A model generated the notes under the pieces. It had not been told where the DNA came from, did not search any database, and was given only the letters and a program-made list of their open reading frames with translations. Made by a program: the position numbers and the translations under genes. A DNA stretch of 64,000 nt from Owenia fusiformis (lineage: Eukaryota > Annelida > Polychaeta > Sabellida > Oweniidae). The stretch lies in assembly GCA_903813345.2 (NCBI GenBank), contig CAIIXF020000004.1, positions 3,987,525 through 4,051,524 on the forward strand, read 5' to 3'. Shown one piece after another: positions 1-14,700 of this stretch (its first letter is position 1; every line of letters starts with the position of its first letter).

Positions 1-2099
1 TCTAGGATTTCTGTTTCCTCATAAGTATATAATGTAATTATGGTATATTGCACAAGTTTTACATCTGTTACCATTTCCAAGTTTGGTTTTCCTTTTTTAA
101 GTAAGAGCTTTACTAGTATACTGTTGTTTTCACCCCTCCCACTCATATACTTTCTGTTCGCCCATAGTAGGATAGGGTAATACAGGGGCCTATCATCCAT
201 TTGATTGTTAGCCATCTGCTATTTTGAGTCACTGACTTAGTTTTAGATACAATATTGTTCATTCTGTACTTTGTTCATATTTGAGCTTTAACTGAAAAAA
301 TGACCATTGACCACAAACACAGTTTTAATTCAAACAAAAGGAAGGAAATAAGTTCATTTTGTTTGTCTTAAACTCAAGTTAGGGATAAACATTAACATCA
401 AGTCCAGAAAGCTGAGCTCATTGCCTACATTAAGTCAAAATAAAGATATACAAAGGCTGATACAAAGTCTATAAATATTTAGGTTCCCATTGCTATTTAT
501 TTAAAATGCAATTCAAATGATTACTAATGATATGCATAGTCTAATAGGAAATATCTAGTGACAAATTCTCACCATAAAAGTGAGAAACAAAGGCTAAAAA
601 AATTAATGGAAACTGCCTGGAGTCAACCTAACGAAAGGCATGGAGACTTTGTTGCAAATCATCCGTCTGCTGATGCCCATTTCACACTATTTCTCTCTAA
701 AATTTGAATGAAGTGTCTGATTTTCTTGCATTTCTATACAATATAGAGTTTTAACTACATGTCTGTTTGCTTTATTCCTTGCTAACTCCACTCTTTTCTA
801 CTCCATTTTGGAATTTAAAACATGACCCATATGCTACTTAGACAATGACCAAAATAGAACATAGGGAACAAAGGCTCAACAAGCTAATCAAAGTAAACCT
901 AAGGCACAAAAGCTTTGTCAGAAGTCTCAATTATTGATAATCAAAGGTATGCCATAATTACAAGGGGAGGGGGTGAACCCATAAAGGGTTTAAAAAGTTA
1001 ATTTTTAAGCTAGGCTAGTGTTGTGTAAGATCTTAAGCAGGCCCTTGGTTGAAAGGCGAGGGTTTCCAATTGACTTAGGGGTTTCACTGAACTTGGTTGA
1101 AAATGGTCCCAAATAATTCCAAAAGACAAAATTTGACTATGTCAGTACTAGCTTCTCTGCATCTAGCCCTTAACATGTATAATCATATTAAAAAATGAAT
1201 AGTTTATGGAATCATAGATTAATCCGTAAATGACTAGATCGAATATCTCTCATATTTACATTGTGGTATACAGTCCGTATATGTTCAATAAATAACTATG
1301 AAATTGCCTGTCAGCAGCACAATAAACTTCAATAGAACATCTTTGTTAGTTTTTCCTAATTGATTAGTTTTCCTTGCAAAAAATGACATGAGAATCATCA
1401 ATAATGAAAGCTTTGATAGAGTACCTGGAAAACATTTTTAGACACTCTAGATGACAGATATATTATGTTTTCAAAACAGTGACATCCGTCCGCATGATTC
1501 TTTCTCAACAACATGATGCTCAAATCCTGAATACAATGTATCATGATTTTGGCATTGTTGATATTTCGTATAATAGCAGGCTGGGGTGCAAGAATATTTT
1601 CAACTGGGTGACATGTACTATTCAAATTTTCAACAGGATGACAACACCTCATGCTCTATAACACTTGGGAGATCATTGTAATATATTCTATGCTAGTATA
1701 TCCCTCAAAGTCCATGACGGTAATGATTTTTTGAGAGAGATTATTTCCTCGTATATCAGGCTTTATAGAGACGTATATTGTGTATTGATTCGTTTGTAGT
1801 GTTAAAGAGCTTAGAGCAATGCTGATAATAATGCAAAATGTGTATATTGTATTCAATGTGTTTTATTCTTCTTCGCATACATCGGGTACACTTTATAGGA
1901 AAATCAGGTTTGAAATAAGATTGTTTCTTCTCATCAGTTGATATGAGAATGCATTTCCTGAATGTCTGCATGTATTTTATCTATTTTACAAGTATTTCCT
2001 TTTGGCACATTCTAAACATTTATAGCTATATATTTCTATATTTCCATCCTCATTCATTTTTTTCCATGTCTTAGCTTTTTCCATTCTTTATTTTTTTGT
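1..2099. other. non-coding, probably intron or upstream flank of the kinase gene
   Basis: No exon with convincing splice sites and frame was found here; all open frames are short and AT-rich. A diverged dispersed repeat occupies about 655-830. The sequence probably lies in an intron of the kinase gene, because the first recognised exon (2612) is internal. Confidence 0.4.
655..830 (+). repeat. dispersed AT-rich repeat, copy 1
   Basis: The stretch with 'ctgatgcccatttcacac', 'tttctctct', 'cttgcatttctataca' and 'tgctttattccttgctaac' recurs diverged at about 8395-8560 in the same orientation. It recurs inverted at about 5505-5650 and in part at about 18300-18350. It contains no ORF; its class is unknown. 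Confidence 0.55.
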
Positions 2100-2560
2100 A
2101 TTTTTCTTCCACTAATGAAGACTACAATTTCTTTTCCATGTCTAAGCATTTTCCATATCAAAGCATTTCTACATCTAAACATTATTCATGTCGAAATATT
2201 TTTTTTTATTTACTGCAGGCTGAGTAATTTTGCATTTTTCATACCTAGTTTACACTTTTCATCGGTGGTATATGCAAATTTATTTTTTAAGTCTAAGTAT
2301 TTTCTAGTATTTTCAAATCTAAGCATTTCCATATCTAAGCATTTTCAAAATCTAAGCATTTCCTTGTCTAAGCATTTTCAAAACTTAAGCATTTTCATGT
2401 CTAAGCATTTCCATATCAAAGCACTTTCAAAATCTAAGCATTTCCTAGTCAAAGCATTTTCATGTCTAAGCATTTCCATATCAAAGCATTTTCAAAATCT
2501 TAGCATTTCCATATCAAAGCATTTTCAAAATCTTAGTATTTCCATGTATAAGTATTACAA
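2100..2560 (+). repeat. minisatellite of 'aagcattttc' units
   Basis: Imperfect tandem units built from 'tctaagcatttccatatc' and 'aaagcattttcaaaa' run for about 400 bp up to about 50 bases before an exon. The 149-codon open frame across it is an artefact of the repeat, which lacks stops in that phase. Confidence 0.8.
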
Positions 2561-2611
2561 ATGACTACCTTGAAATCATTATTCACAAGTCATTTTGCTG
2601 TATATTTCCAG

Positions 2612-2720
2612 AACCGTTCAGAGCCACAATTTCGCCACCCAGATCGAGATGAGGACCGCCAGCGTCACAATTCTGAGAAAGATCGCCAGAGCAGAACAGG
2701 ACCATCGACATCACATCAAG
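2612..2720 (+). CDS. msn: kinase gene, linker exon (charged)
   Basis: Acceptor 'atttccag' and donor 'gtgctt' bound a 109 nt exon encoding a polar stretch ([20 protein letters not shown] and onward). It ends in phase 1 and joins the next exon exactly as Gly. The low-complexity charged composition fits the disordered linker of GCK-IV kinases. The non-consensus donor makes the 3' edge slightly uncertain. Confidence 0.65.
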
Positions 2721-5700
2721 GTGCTTTACACATTATAATCAATCAGCTTGCATCATAATTATTATTGTTTTTAACCATACATGATATCAGTTCTATAGCT
2801 ATATTGTAACAATACAATAATCGCAGGGCATTCCCCACAATGAAATCTCTGAGGCACATCACCGGCATAACTCAAAAATGCTCTTCTAATACTTCTATGT
2901 GTTCCTAAAATCCTGAATAAAAAACCCATAAAATTCATTGAAATATTGCACAATAAATTATGAAATTTGAAAATGTTATTTTAAAAAGACAGCAAATCCT
3001 CCATACAAAAAATCTTGGGGAGAGTGCGGTCATGGATCATTGTAGAAGATATTCATGTCATTTGGTCTCACCTCTGAAGATTTGATTTAGTTTCAACTTC
3101 ATATAAAGATAAATTGTGAAAGTCCTTCCCCAAAGGGACAAGAATGTTGTTCTCATTCCTTTATGCAGTGATTTATTTTCAACTGTTTTCAAAATCATTG
3201 ATATCCAGGATTTAGGGCCGGTGTCTCATACAACGAGTACAATATTCACTCGGGGCCATATTTTTTTGTACACCTTAATAACCTTATATTTATGATTTAC
3301 AGGGTTGCCATATTCACGTAGCAGTAGTGGGGTCCTACCAGACCTCCTCCCTCCTCAGACCCCACCCCGGGGCAGAGATGAGACCCCTCCCCGCCCCCAA
3401 AGACCACAAGACAAAACAGTTTCAGATGAGGTATGTATTTATCAGTTTACATGTCAAGGGCCTGTTGTACACCAGTGTGGCCCCAAACATGAGTTTTGTT
3501 CTGAAGTCTGTTCACTGGTGCATACTATTTGTGCATATACATGTTTGGGTCCTCATGTGAAACAATCAGGCCCCAAACATAATTATGACCTCATTATTAC
3601 CATTTAAAGGTCTTGAGGTGTTTAACTATAACATTTCACAGTGCTACCAAATAACTGGTTTTGGGTGAACTTTCCTACAAAAAGTGGCTTTTTTTTAGCG
3701 ACTCCTTCATTCAGAAATACATTTTAAATTGCTTATGGCCATTCAATTTTGGTAGCAATAAGAAAAAGTTGATGTCTTTCTGAATTAGTCTATTTATTCC
3801 CAATTTTGTTTATGGTACCAAGAAGACCAGAAATCTGTTTGTAAATTGTATCACTCCACATATTCCAATTTTGATTTTTCCCTTTAAGTATATATTACTA
3901 CACGCAACACAGACACTGCACATTGTTTTAAATTCAATTTGTAAAATGTATTTACTAAAACAGTTTTGTTTGGTTTAGTGTAATTGTTTAGCTCATATGG
4001 TATTTCTATTTATTTTATTTTGCATTTTGAATGAATAATGTTTAATAACAAATGACATAATGTATGCTTGGTCGTATATTTGCAGTCTATGCGAAGAAAG
4101 GTAAATAGATAAGGAATGCTCCCTAGTAGTTATTATTAATAGTTGCTATGGTGATGGAATTTGTTGCTATAGCAATCATTTATTGCTAGGGGGATTTTAT
4201 AGATGTATCTTTGAATCGTTTTTGAGCTTTGAATATTCACTGAGTGCTTTCTTATCATGTCTGAGTGAATTCTGTCCAATCTATCTTGATATGTTTCCGT
4301 ATGACATGTTTTGTGACATCACACTATGTTCTATATGACATCATGTTGTCATGATGTTATGATCACACTAAATTCTATGTCACATTTAGGTGTAATCTCA
4401 TGACACCACACTTAGCTATATATATGACACCTTACTGTAATATTATGACATCACTTGAACTCATATATTTGACAGTTAATTGTAAAATTTGACAAAATCT
4501 TGGATGATATCCTATGAAAAATATTAAGAAGGGGCATTTATGAAAATCTTGAGGATGAAATCATAGAAAACACTTTTGCATTGGTGAATATGTATGAGAT
4601 ACAGTAGGTGGGAATGGAATAAAAAAATATCAAGCATGGTTGCAATATTGGTGTTGGTGTTAAGGTAGGCGCTGGCAGAATGTCAAAACTTTAAGTATAT
4701 AGGGCGTTCAAAAAGTAACAGGATTAGTGCTAGCATTTTGTTAAATTAAATATGCACCAAGTGTCTTCAAATTTTCACAAAATGTTCTTTTATGGTAGCA
4801 ATATCAAAGACAATTAGTGCATATTTAATAAAATGCCAATGCCAGTTCTGTTACTTTTAGAACACCCTGTATAATCAATCAAATTATTCACTCTACTTTG
4901 CTTACCTTATAAGTCAGATTATCTATTCTACAGCGCCTACCTTAACTGAGAGGTTTGATTTGGAATGACTGGCAAGGTGTGTGTTAATGTAGGAACATTT
5001 GATTGTATGTTGTGTGATATCTTTTGCATCTTGTTGTAAAATATAGTCCCAGTGTATTAACATTATGATGAATAAATGAACCCTATTGGTACAAGTGGAT
5101 GCTCTGAATGTAAAATAGTTCTTGTAGTCCATTGGGGGTTTGTCTTTATTGTGTTTTTGCCCATTTGTCTTTTAGATATCTGTAAACTAAATTGGATTTT
5201 AAAAATATTGACCAGGTGGTCTAGGTGTAGGATAATACAAAAGTTGAATTTAGAGAATATCCTTATTTATTTCAATCATAACAAATCAGAGTATTGGTGT
5301 GGGGGTTGAAGCTCCTCAAAATACTATTGGAGAAACGTCAACAATCTCTCTTTATTTCCCTTTGTGGTTTGTGGTGAAAAAGTTGGTGTTAAAATGATAG
5401 ACATTTCTTTCAGTTTTCGACAGGCAATTTTGATTTGATGAATGCAAGTTCAATAAACAAAATCCATTGGGATGAAAACCTGTGAGAAAATTTCATCGCA
5501 GTCGTGTTTTAGAATTTAACTTAGAGAGAAAAGGAGAAGAATTAGCAAGGAATAAAGTAAACAGGCATGTAGTTTACACTCTAAATTGTATAGAAATGCA
5601 AGAAAACCATGGTGTTCATTCAAATATTGGAGAAAAATAGCGTGAAATATACATTATCTTGAAAAGTTTTCTTGGAACATATCACTAATTCTTGGCTGTG

Positions 5701-8700
5701 TTGGAATTGATCAGAACGTCCTTCACTTGTGGTTTGTGGTTAAAATATTGGTTTTCATTTGAAAAAGATTTCATTGAATTCTTGACAACTAGTTTTGAAA
5801 AATTGACATTCAATAAACTTAGATTGATTATTGGACAAATATTGTAGTTTACTGTATAAATAAAATGAAGGGCAACATTAGAAAAACAGAAGCAACCAAA
5901 ACCCTTTCAAAGCATGAAAAATAGCAACATGAAGTTATTGTTTTGTAATGTTACTGACAAAATCAATGAAATGCATTACGACTGATAATATGAGAATCAT
6001 AGCAGAATGCTACCATTTAGATTCATACAAAATGACTCCCTTTTGCTACTCAAATGACATATTAGTCTTGATTGCCTCTCATGCATGATGTTAGTATGAC
6101 TAACTCAAATGTAACATTAAATAGTTAGTGGTTTATAAAGAAGGGTGAAATATAAGACCTCTTGGGACAAATCCATTACATTTTTGTATCAATCTTACAC
6201 AGTGTTTCATGTCAATATTTGTTGAGTCATACGTCTGCTATTTCCCAGGGGCATTATGGGATTTACTCTGTCATGACAAGACATTTTGTTATCTAATTAT
6301 ATTCATGACAAGAAACATGCCTATCACATTAGGGAATTAATTGGTGATATGAATGATGATACACTTTTACAGAAGATGGATAATGCCAATGATAATTGTA
6401 TAGTTATCATGATAACTGATTAATCAAAACTGAATTATGTATATACAATAGGTTAGAATAATACGCCATTGACTCATACATTACTTGAGATAATATGGTT
6501 TACATATATATAGAGTATATAACATTTTTCCGATATCACCATACACCATTTTTGATTTCAATTATAAAAATTTGATCATGACATTTGGTTATTTGTGAAT
6601 GTGACCAAACAATGAACAAAGTACAGCAAAACTAGTAAATTGGAACACCTCTGTTAATGGTACACCTCCATATTTGGAACACTTTTCAAAGTCCTGTTTT
6701 CAGTAATGTAATACAAAAAAAACGAACCACTCGAAATTCACCCAGCAACTTGAACACTATTTTGAGTTACCAAAGGCAGTCCATTTACACAGGTTTTACT
6801 GTACAAATGAAGCATGCAGAAGATAGTCACATGACATCCATGAGAATGAATAGATTGAAGTTATATTGTCAAAAGTTCATACAGATGTACCGCATTAATA
6901 ATTAAGTTATGTGATTGAGATGCCTTAAATAATGCATTTTATGGCTTACTTGGGAGAAGTAATCTAATTCTAAGCAAAAAGTATTTCACAGGCCCACATA
7001 ATTACATCACTATTAATGATTTAGATTTAGATTTGGTAGACTAAGTGACATATATCAAATGCAAAATAAATTTGATATAGTTTATCAGCCTATGCTTTTC
7101 CTTTTGATATTTGATAAATTAATTTATAATTGTATTAAATCAAGTAGAATGTTTTAGTTGAGATGGTGTGTGTCATGGAATGTATTAGTTGGGATGGTGT
7201 GTGTCATGGAATGTTCATGAAATTTATTTGTTGGGGGTGGTGTGTGTCATGGAATATAATTAGTGGGGGTTGTGTTTGTCATGAATAATGAATAAAACAA
7301 AAGTTGCCAAAGCTTTATAGCTATTACATCCCATATGAAACTACATGTGAACCCATAATGATTTAAACCCATGTTCAACTGCTTCTTTCACACAGGTGCA
7401 AAATAAGATCCTGTCACCCTACCCCCATTTTCTACTCTCTACCCAGCCTACTCAGTACAGCCTCCTCCTGTTACCCTTAGCTCTCTTGCTAAGTAACAAG
7501 CTAAAACAAATGCCTCCCAAAATCCTCAATTGCTTCATTTATCTTGAGCAATCAATAATATTGACACCACTAGATTATTAAGTCTTAATACTCTGGCAGT
7601 TTCTATGATATGAACGTAAGATTTCATCTCTCGTGAATTGTGGAGATATAATGCTGACAGTTTCAGTATATTTATTTCATGTTTGAGAAGAAATACATTA
7701 ATTTTTGATGAGGTTTAAAATTCTTGTGATTTTTATGATTTCTTGCTTTTTTGTTATGTTGCTTTGGGCTTTTCAATTTTATGCATAGTTTTCATTGAAG
7801 TATATTGAAAGTATAGTTGTTAGTCTAATGAATTCAATACTTTATTTTTAAATGTTTTTTCATTCTTGCTTTTATGTTGCTTTCACCTCAGCTTTTCAAC
7901 AGTGTTTATTATTTTCATTTAGATGAGTTAGATTATCTAATTATAAAAATATTGACTTTCAAGTTTCTCATTTCCATGATATTATCAGATTTTTTTATTT
8001 AGTTGAATAAATTAATGTTCTTTTTGTTTGTATTTTAACTATTTGTTATTGTTCATGAACGGAAATGACAGAAATTAATATGCATTTTACCAAAGGCATG
8101 CATTTCATACATAACACATCATTATAAGTAATTTAATAAGTCTAAAATCATCAACTTCTTCATTCTTTTTTTGAAAAACATTCTTCAGTTTTTTGTAAAA
8201 TTAGAGTGGAAAGTGTGAAATTATTGAGAAATACAGCTCTAAATAGGAAGTTAACATTTGCAGTTTTGATGTCCCATAATGCACCATTACCTATATGCAG
8301 CAGACGTTTTTAGGAAATGGGAAAATGCATATCTATTTGGTATTTTATTCACTGGATGACTGTCTGCTCAGTCTGTATCTCCACCCATGAATAAAATATC
8401 GCAATTCATGCCTTTTTCACATCATTTCTCTCTCAAATTTGGTAGAATTGGCTAATTTTCTGGTATTTCTAATAATTTAAAATGTTGAGTGCATGCCTAT
8501 TTATGTTGTTTCTCATTTAATTCATAGTTTTTCACTCAATTTTGCATTTCATAATATGCCCAATATGATATCTTTCATGGTTTCCTGTATTATGTCATCT
8601 CAACTCTCTAACATTTATGAATTTGTTATACCTGTATATTTATGTATTAAAATTGCAGTTTCATTCTGCTAATTGAATAGAAAGCCACGGACTTAAAATA

Positions 8701-11700
8701 TGAAAATGAGAAAAATATCAAATTTAATTAATTAATTGATTTGGATACAGAAGTTTGTATATAGTTTTGTCTTGGAATTATGAAAGACGTTGAAAAGGTA
8801 CAATTGTTAAGAATTGATAATATTTTATTTGAACAAAATTTCTATATTTGTCAATGTTGCGAACTGCTTATTTGTTATTGTTGTTTTTGCAGTATCGTCA
8901 AGCTGTAAGTGGTGCCGCTGGAGTGCGGGATTCAAAACGATCATTTGCAGCATTTGGTTTTGGCAGTGGTAGAGTCACAGATGGGGAACAAAGTGCAAGT
9001 ACAGGAGACTTACAAAGTAAGGTTTCTTTCACTTACACATTTATTAATGGCTGGTTCTTTTCAAAAAGAAGCATAACAAATTTTCAAATTCAAATTATCT
9101 CTTCCGGTTTTGTTTAAGCATTTAAATCTATGTCATCACCCTTTGTTCTGGTAATCAGTTTGGCGTCAGTTAGTTATAATCTCCAACTTTTTTTATTAAC
9201 GGCAGTTGGTGTTTTTAGCAAATGGCAGGTAGTGATATTTTGCATGTTAATACATTGTATCAAAATGGTAATTTTTGTAACATGCATTTAAATGCCTTGT
9301 TTCATAGCGTATGTAAAATGCTCAATTTTTCATATCGTATATTTCAGATCTCTCTGCAGCTAGTCTCTCAGATAGCAACCAACAAATGAACACATTGACG
9401 CCACCTAGACGAGGATCTCAAATTAACGTCAATGTCACGCCAACATCTGCGTCAACAGTTGCATTTAGCGACACACCAGAAATACGCAAATATAAAAAGC
9501 GGTTCAATTCTGATATTCTCTGTGCGGCTTTATGGGGTAAGATGAAGATAATAAACATTCTATAATAACAATTTTTAAGTAAAAAGATCTCTTCTTTTTA
9601 GTTTATCATTGATGAATAAAGTAATATAGACCTAAATTATCAAAATATATATAAAGCTACTTTTTTAAGAGAAACTGATGGAATGCAGTGAAAATAATGT
9701 TCAATGTATACAGGTTTTACTGTACAATGAATCGTAATGTAAAAAAGTCAATAAAAAAACAGATACTGATGTAAAGTCATTATTTTGAAATGATATTAAA
9801 TAAATAAATAACGATATAAAGATTGAAATGGTCCTCAATCTGTTTCTTCAGGGGTAAATCTGCTGATAGGAACAGAGAATGGTCTACTGCTGCTGGATAG
9901 AAGTGGGCAAGGAAAAGGTACATCCCATAATAATCAACATGTCCCATAATGCATTAGCACTGGCAGACGCTATTCTCTCTAATTTTGTAATCCCACTTTA
10001 GACATAATATCCTAACTATTTATGCTCACTAAATACTAAAATATACTTCTGAATTTTAAGATATCAATAAAATTGCATTCAGAATTCATGTCCATTTGCT
10101 TCACTTCTCGCACTATTTTACACTCCACACGTATATTGCATATTGACGCATAATCGTCATGACATTTCCTCTTTCCAGTTTACCCTCTCGTAAGCAGACG
10201 GAGATTTGCACAAATGGAGGTGCTCGAAGGACAAAACATTCTAGTTACCATATCCGGGAAGAAAAATAAAGTCAGGGTCTATTACTTATCATGGTTAAAA
10301 AGCAAGATCATCAAGGCAGAAGGCATTGAGAAGAGAAATGGGTGGACAAATGTCGGGGAGCTCGAGGGTTGTGTACATTTTAAAATAGGTATGTAATTTA
10401 TAGTCAGTTTGTTTTGAGTATGAATCTGAATCTGAGTTGCTAGTGATTGACTTCTTGATGATATCACAAAAGAAATAATCATGTGACCAAGAATCAGGAA
10501 ATAATCTTTCCCATAATTTCTCACCTAATTACTGTTTTCTGTTCAACGGTGCGATTCTGTTCACTGTGTGTCTTGTTCAACTAAATTGACTGTTTTCACT
10601 ATATTTATCAAAGTGAGATGTGTATTTAGCTGCGTGGCAAAAAATGTTTTGGTTTCAATTCCATATTAGACCCTGGAAGTCATTCGTTTCATAAAGTGGA
10701 ATATTTTTGGTAAATATTAAAAAATTGGTAAATTCTTTTAAATACTGTAATGAACCATCTTCTGTTTTTTATTTTATAATGTTTATTTATTTTTTCAGTA
10801 AAATATGAAAGGATCAAATTCTTGGTCATTGCCTTGAAGAACAGTGTGGAGATCTACGCATGGGCTCCAAAGCCTTATCACAAATTCATGGCTTTCAAGG
10901 TAATACATTCAGAGATTGTCGTCTGCTTGTCTGAGAGGCATTATGGGTAGTTGTTTGTCATGACAAGACATATCTATCATTGCTCTGTGCCTTGTCTTAT
11001 AACTACGTAAAAATAGCTCAAGGGAGTTTTATGAATATTTTTAAATGATTTTGAAACATTTATTCACAATTGACTAAATTGCAAGCTTAAATTTATAACT
11101 TTTTGATCAGATATTTGTTTTATGGTGTTTCTTAAACCTAAAATTGAAACAAGCAATTTTGTTTTTCAGTCATTTGGTGACCTTGCCCACAAGCCAGTAC
11201 TAGTTGACCTTACTGTAGAGGAGGGTCAAAGGTTAAAGGTCATATATGGATCACATCATGGGTTCCACGCCATCGACCTGGACTCAAACAGTGTATTTGA
11301 CCTCTATATACCATCACATGTAAGTTGCTTAACTTTGTAAATATTTTGTAGAGAATGCATTTCTGTCACTATAAGAGAATATTTGTATAGCCAATATCAT
11401 GACAAGGAACAAAGATACAAAATTGAATTTTGAATCAAGATTATTTGATATGTATAATTCAGATTCGGATTGTCAATCATTTACGAAATACGGAATATGA
11501 AGGTGATTAAAAACAAATATTCTTTCTCTTTTGTCAGTTCCGCGAACAGGTGAACATAATTCTAGTATCTCTGCATGTTGTTTGAACCAATTTATAACCA
11601 GATGCATTATGGGAATTATTGCCTCGTTTTGAGTTTGAGTTTTAGTCCTTTCATTTTTCGGATATTTTTTGATGTTGTCTTGTAAGTCGTCTTCATGTGT

Positions 11701-14700
11701 CTGTTAAGTTAAGGATTTTTCAGGTTAGTATTTATGAACTTAAAAAATGATTTGTACTCAAGTTGGTCGTTTAGTTATCGGTGCATTTTGTCATTGAGGG
11801 TATAATTTGATGAGAATAGTTATTAAATAATGGTTGTACTATTTGAATTTGATAATGATATAGCGAGATCAATAGTGCAAATAAACAGGGAAATAGTTCA
11901 TTCATGGAACGAAGCGTGAAACTTTCCATATATCTTCCATATACATTCATCTTTGATTTAAGAGCATGAGACATTTTTTTGGTCCACTAGAACGACCAAA
12001 ATTATTATAAATGCCCCCTCCCACCAAATCCTGGGGGGTGGGGGAGAGAGAATTAATTTTTATTTTTAAAAATGTGTTTAAATATGCTCATATTGCAGAT
12101 TTAGCATGTTTCTTTCATAGTTAAGACAGATTGGCATTATAATAAGGTGATTTCTCATGATTTAACATTCTTAAAGCCTGACCGAGGTTGACACCCACTT
12201 TTCTTATATGGAATATATTCATTTAATCAGATCTCCATTTTCGGTCTAAGAAATAATTGCTATTCACCTTTCAGCTAGATAACATCAGATTCATTTCTTA
12301 ATTATGATCTTAGGTGTTGCAATTAATCTAAGAGTTATATTGCTTAAGGTTTCGGGGTAGTTATCAGAAATTTACACCAAACAGGAAATGAAAAAACCAT
12401 GTGGATTTTAGAATTGTTTGAACTAAGATACAGAGTTCTGCTTTAACCTTCTATCAGTTTTACTACTCCCATATATTATTTACATGACCAGGATCATAAT
12501 GGCCATTGTCAAAATGACCCTTACCATGCTGAAATAGCTTTTTCAGCCCTCTGAAATTGTGACTGAGAAAAAGTTAAAAGTTAGCACTTACGAAAGGTCA
12601 CTGAACAGAATATATTGAATTTTTCAGAAAATGTGCCCATTATATTATTCTGTTCACTGACCTTTTAGAAACACTAACTTTTTACTATTTTCAGTCACAT
12701 TTTCAGAGTACTGAAAGGGCTATTTCTGCATGGACAGGGTCATTTTGACCATGACCATTGTGATCCTGGCAATGTAAACGATATATGGGAGTAGTACAAC
12801 TGACTGAAGATCAAAGCAGAACTCTGTTATCTTACTTCAAAAAATTCTAAAATCCACATTATTTTTTCATTTTCTGTTTGGTTAAAGCCTTTATGTCATA
12901 TTTTTTTTATTGTTAGAAGGAATGGATGAGAACAAGATGCAAGCTTTTAAATAACCTTTAAGTCTTATAAGCAGATTCCTTCCTGAAAGTGACACACTTT
13001 AACCAGAACCAGAAGGGCCACAGAGTGACAGTTTCAGTACATTCATCTGAAGAAACCTATGCTACATATACATCTGTTGAGAATCTTGACAATGGAATAC
13101 CTAAAGAGTTTGATGATTGGTGTAATGCCCAACAGCATGTACCAGTTTTCAAGTTTTGGTTTCTAGTTATTCAAATTGAACTCCTCTGCCTTAACTATGT
13201 GAGGGCTATCGGAAAACTTCCCCTTTACCTCCAATCAATAATCAAGCTTCTCCCCTGTTTTTTCATTTTTGACCACTCCAACTATGCTCGATGGGTTCCA
13301 GTACATCTAAGGGATATGGTACAACTACAAGAAAAACACCCAGAGATCTATGAAGCCTTCCTGAAGGGCCACTTCACTGTGAGTAAATTGAGACGAAGCT
13401 TTTCTGCCACAGCCATAGCAATCGATCAAGCCCATGAGAAGAAAAACAATCTCGTTAAATCAGATGGCGGAGCAGTGGGGCTCTTTGATAACCAGACAGC
13501 TCTACAGAAGTGGATGGTTGGAGGGCCTGAATTAGCCAGACTGATCACTGAGTTTGAGAATAATATATTTGATGATCAAGATGAGGACCTATGTAATCAT
13601 GAACAAAGCAAAAGTATTCAACAAAAGTTCATCAAAAGAGACATCAACAGACTTGTACTTAGACAACAAAGAAGTTGTATCATCAACACCGTTATATGAA
13701 ATGCAGCAAGCTGGCCAGGATTAGTACACATTGTACATTAAAGAAAGACTGGTTGACAGAACAAACCCTTTAGCAGACACTATAAAGAGAAACAACTACA
13801 AAATATTTAAAGAACAGAAAACAAAGATGAATGTAAACAAGGAAACATTAAAAAATGACTGTGCCCATTTCTCAAAATGACAAATAAGTCTGACATTCTC
13901 AAACCATGAGAGAAGCTACCCACTGGAAATCAACAAGTTGAGTGCCCACAGGTAGAGGCATTGTTCCTTGATGGTGCAGCCATTGCGCACCTTTTGAAAC
14001 TCCAACAGGCCAAAATATTCCAACAGTACTCAGATCATGTGTTCAATGAATAGAAAACGATATTTCTTCCCAGCTAGCAAAAGTGGAACGACTAGACATT
14101 GTGTGGGATCAGTACCTGGAAAACAGTTTAAAACTATCAACCAGACAGAAAGGAGGAAAAGGCAAACAACGCCTAGTGGAACCAAATTCACAATCTCAAA
14201 ATATGGATAGCTTTTGGAAATGGGAAAAATTATCCAACTCATGAAGTGGCATACTTCCCTTGGACTTAACATTAGGCCACTTGTCTCCCCTTATTTCATG
14301 CCCTCACTGGTTAAGACACCACATCTTAATTCCATGGTAAATTCAAAACAACAGCATGGAAACAATGGAATGCTTATCCCGAATTGACAAATGCCCAATT
14401 TTGGCTGAAGATCCAAATAAGTTAGCCATAGTTATGCCAATCATTGAACCTTTCATTGTTATTTTATACAATACAGAAAGCAACAAAACAACTATAAATG
14501 CTGCAAGACAAGAAATGTTCATGAAGAAAACCACACAAATTGAGAACATTTCCCCAACATTAGACGCTTTAGAGCAGCATATTAAGTGTGTCATTTAACA
14601 GGCAGTATGTATGGGGGCAGTCCACTATAGCCATCCCAGTTATTCCATCACCCTTACAATGGGGTTGGGAATCAATCAACACCAAGACTGGAAAAATGAT

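Larger units (their letters stand above)
3431..8892 (+). other. msn: long kinase-gene intron(s)
   Basis: AT-rich non-coding DNA between phase-0 exon boundaries. It holds a TA-flanked mariner-type MITE (about 4698-4872), an inverted copy of the dispersed repeat (about 5505-5650), a short tandem repeat (about 7150-7290), a second direct copy (about 8395-8560) and one candidate 15 nt microexon. The rest shows nothing recognisable. Confidence 0.6.

Noticed and set aside
2115-2564. 149-codon open frame
   Set aside because: It lies wholly in the 'aagcattttc' minisatellite; the repeat simply has no stop in that phase and the peptide is repetitive.
7396-7581. possible kinase exon after 'ctttcacacag'
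   Set aside because: The acceptor is followed by a hydrophobic frame unlike the charged linker, and no donor in phase was found.
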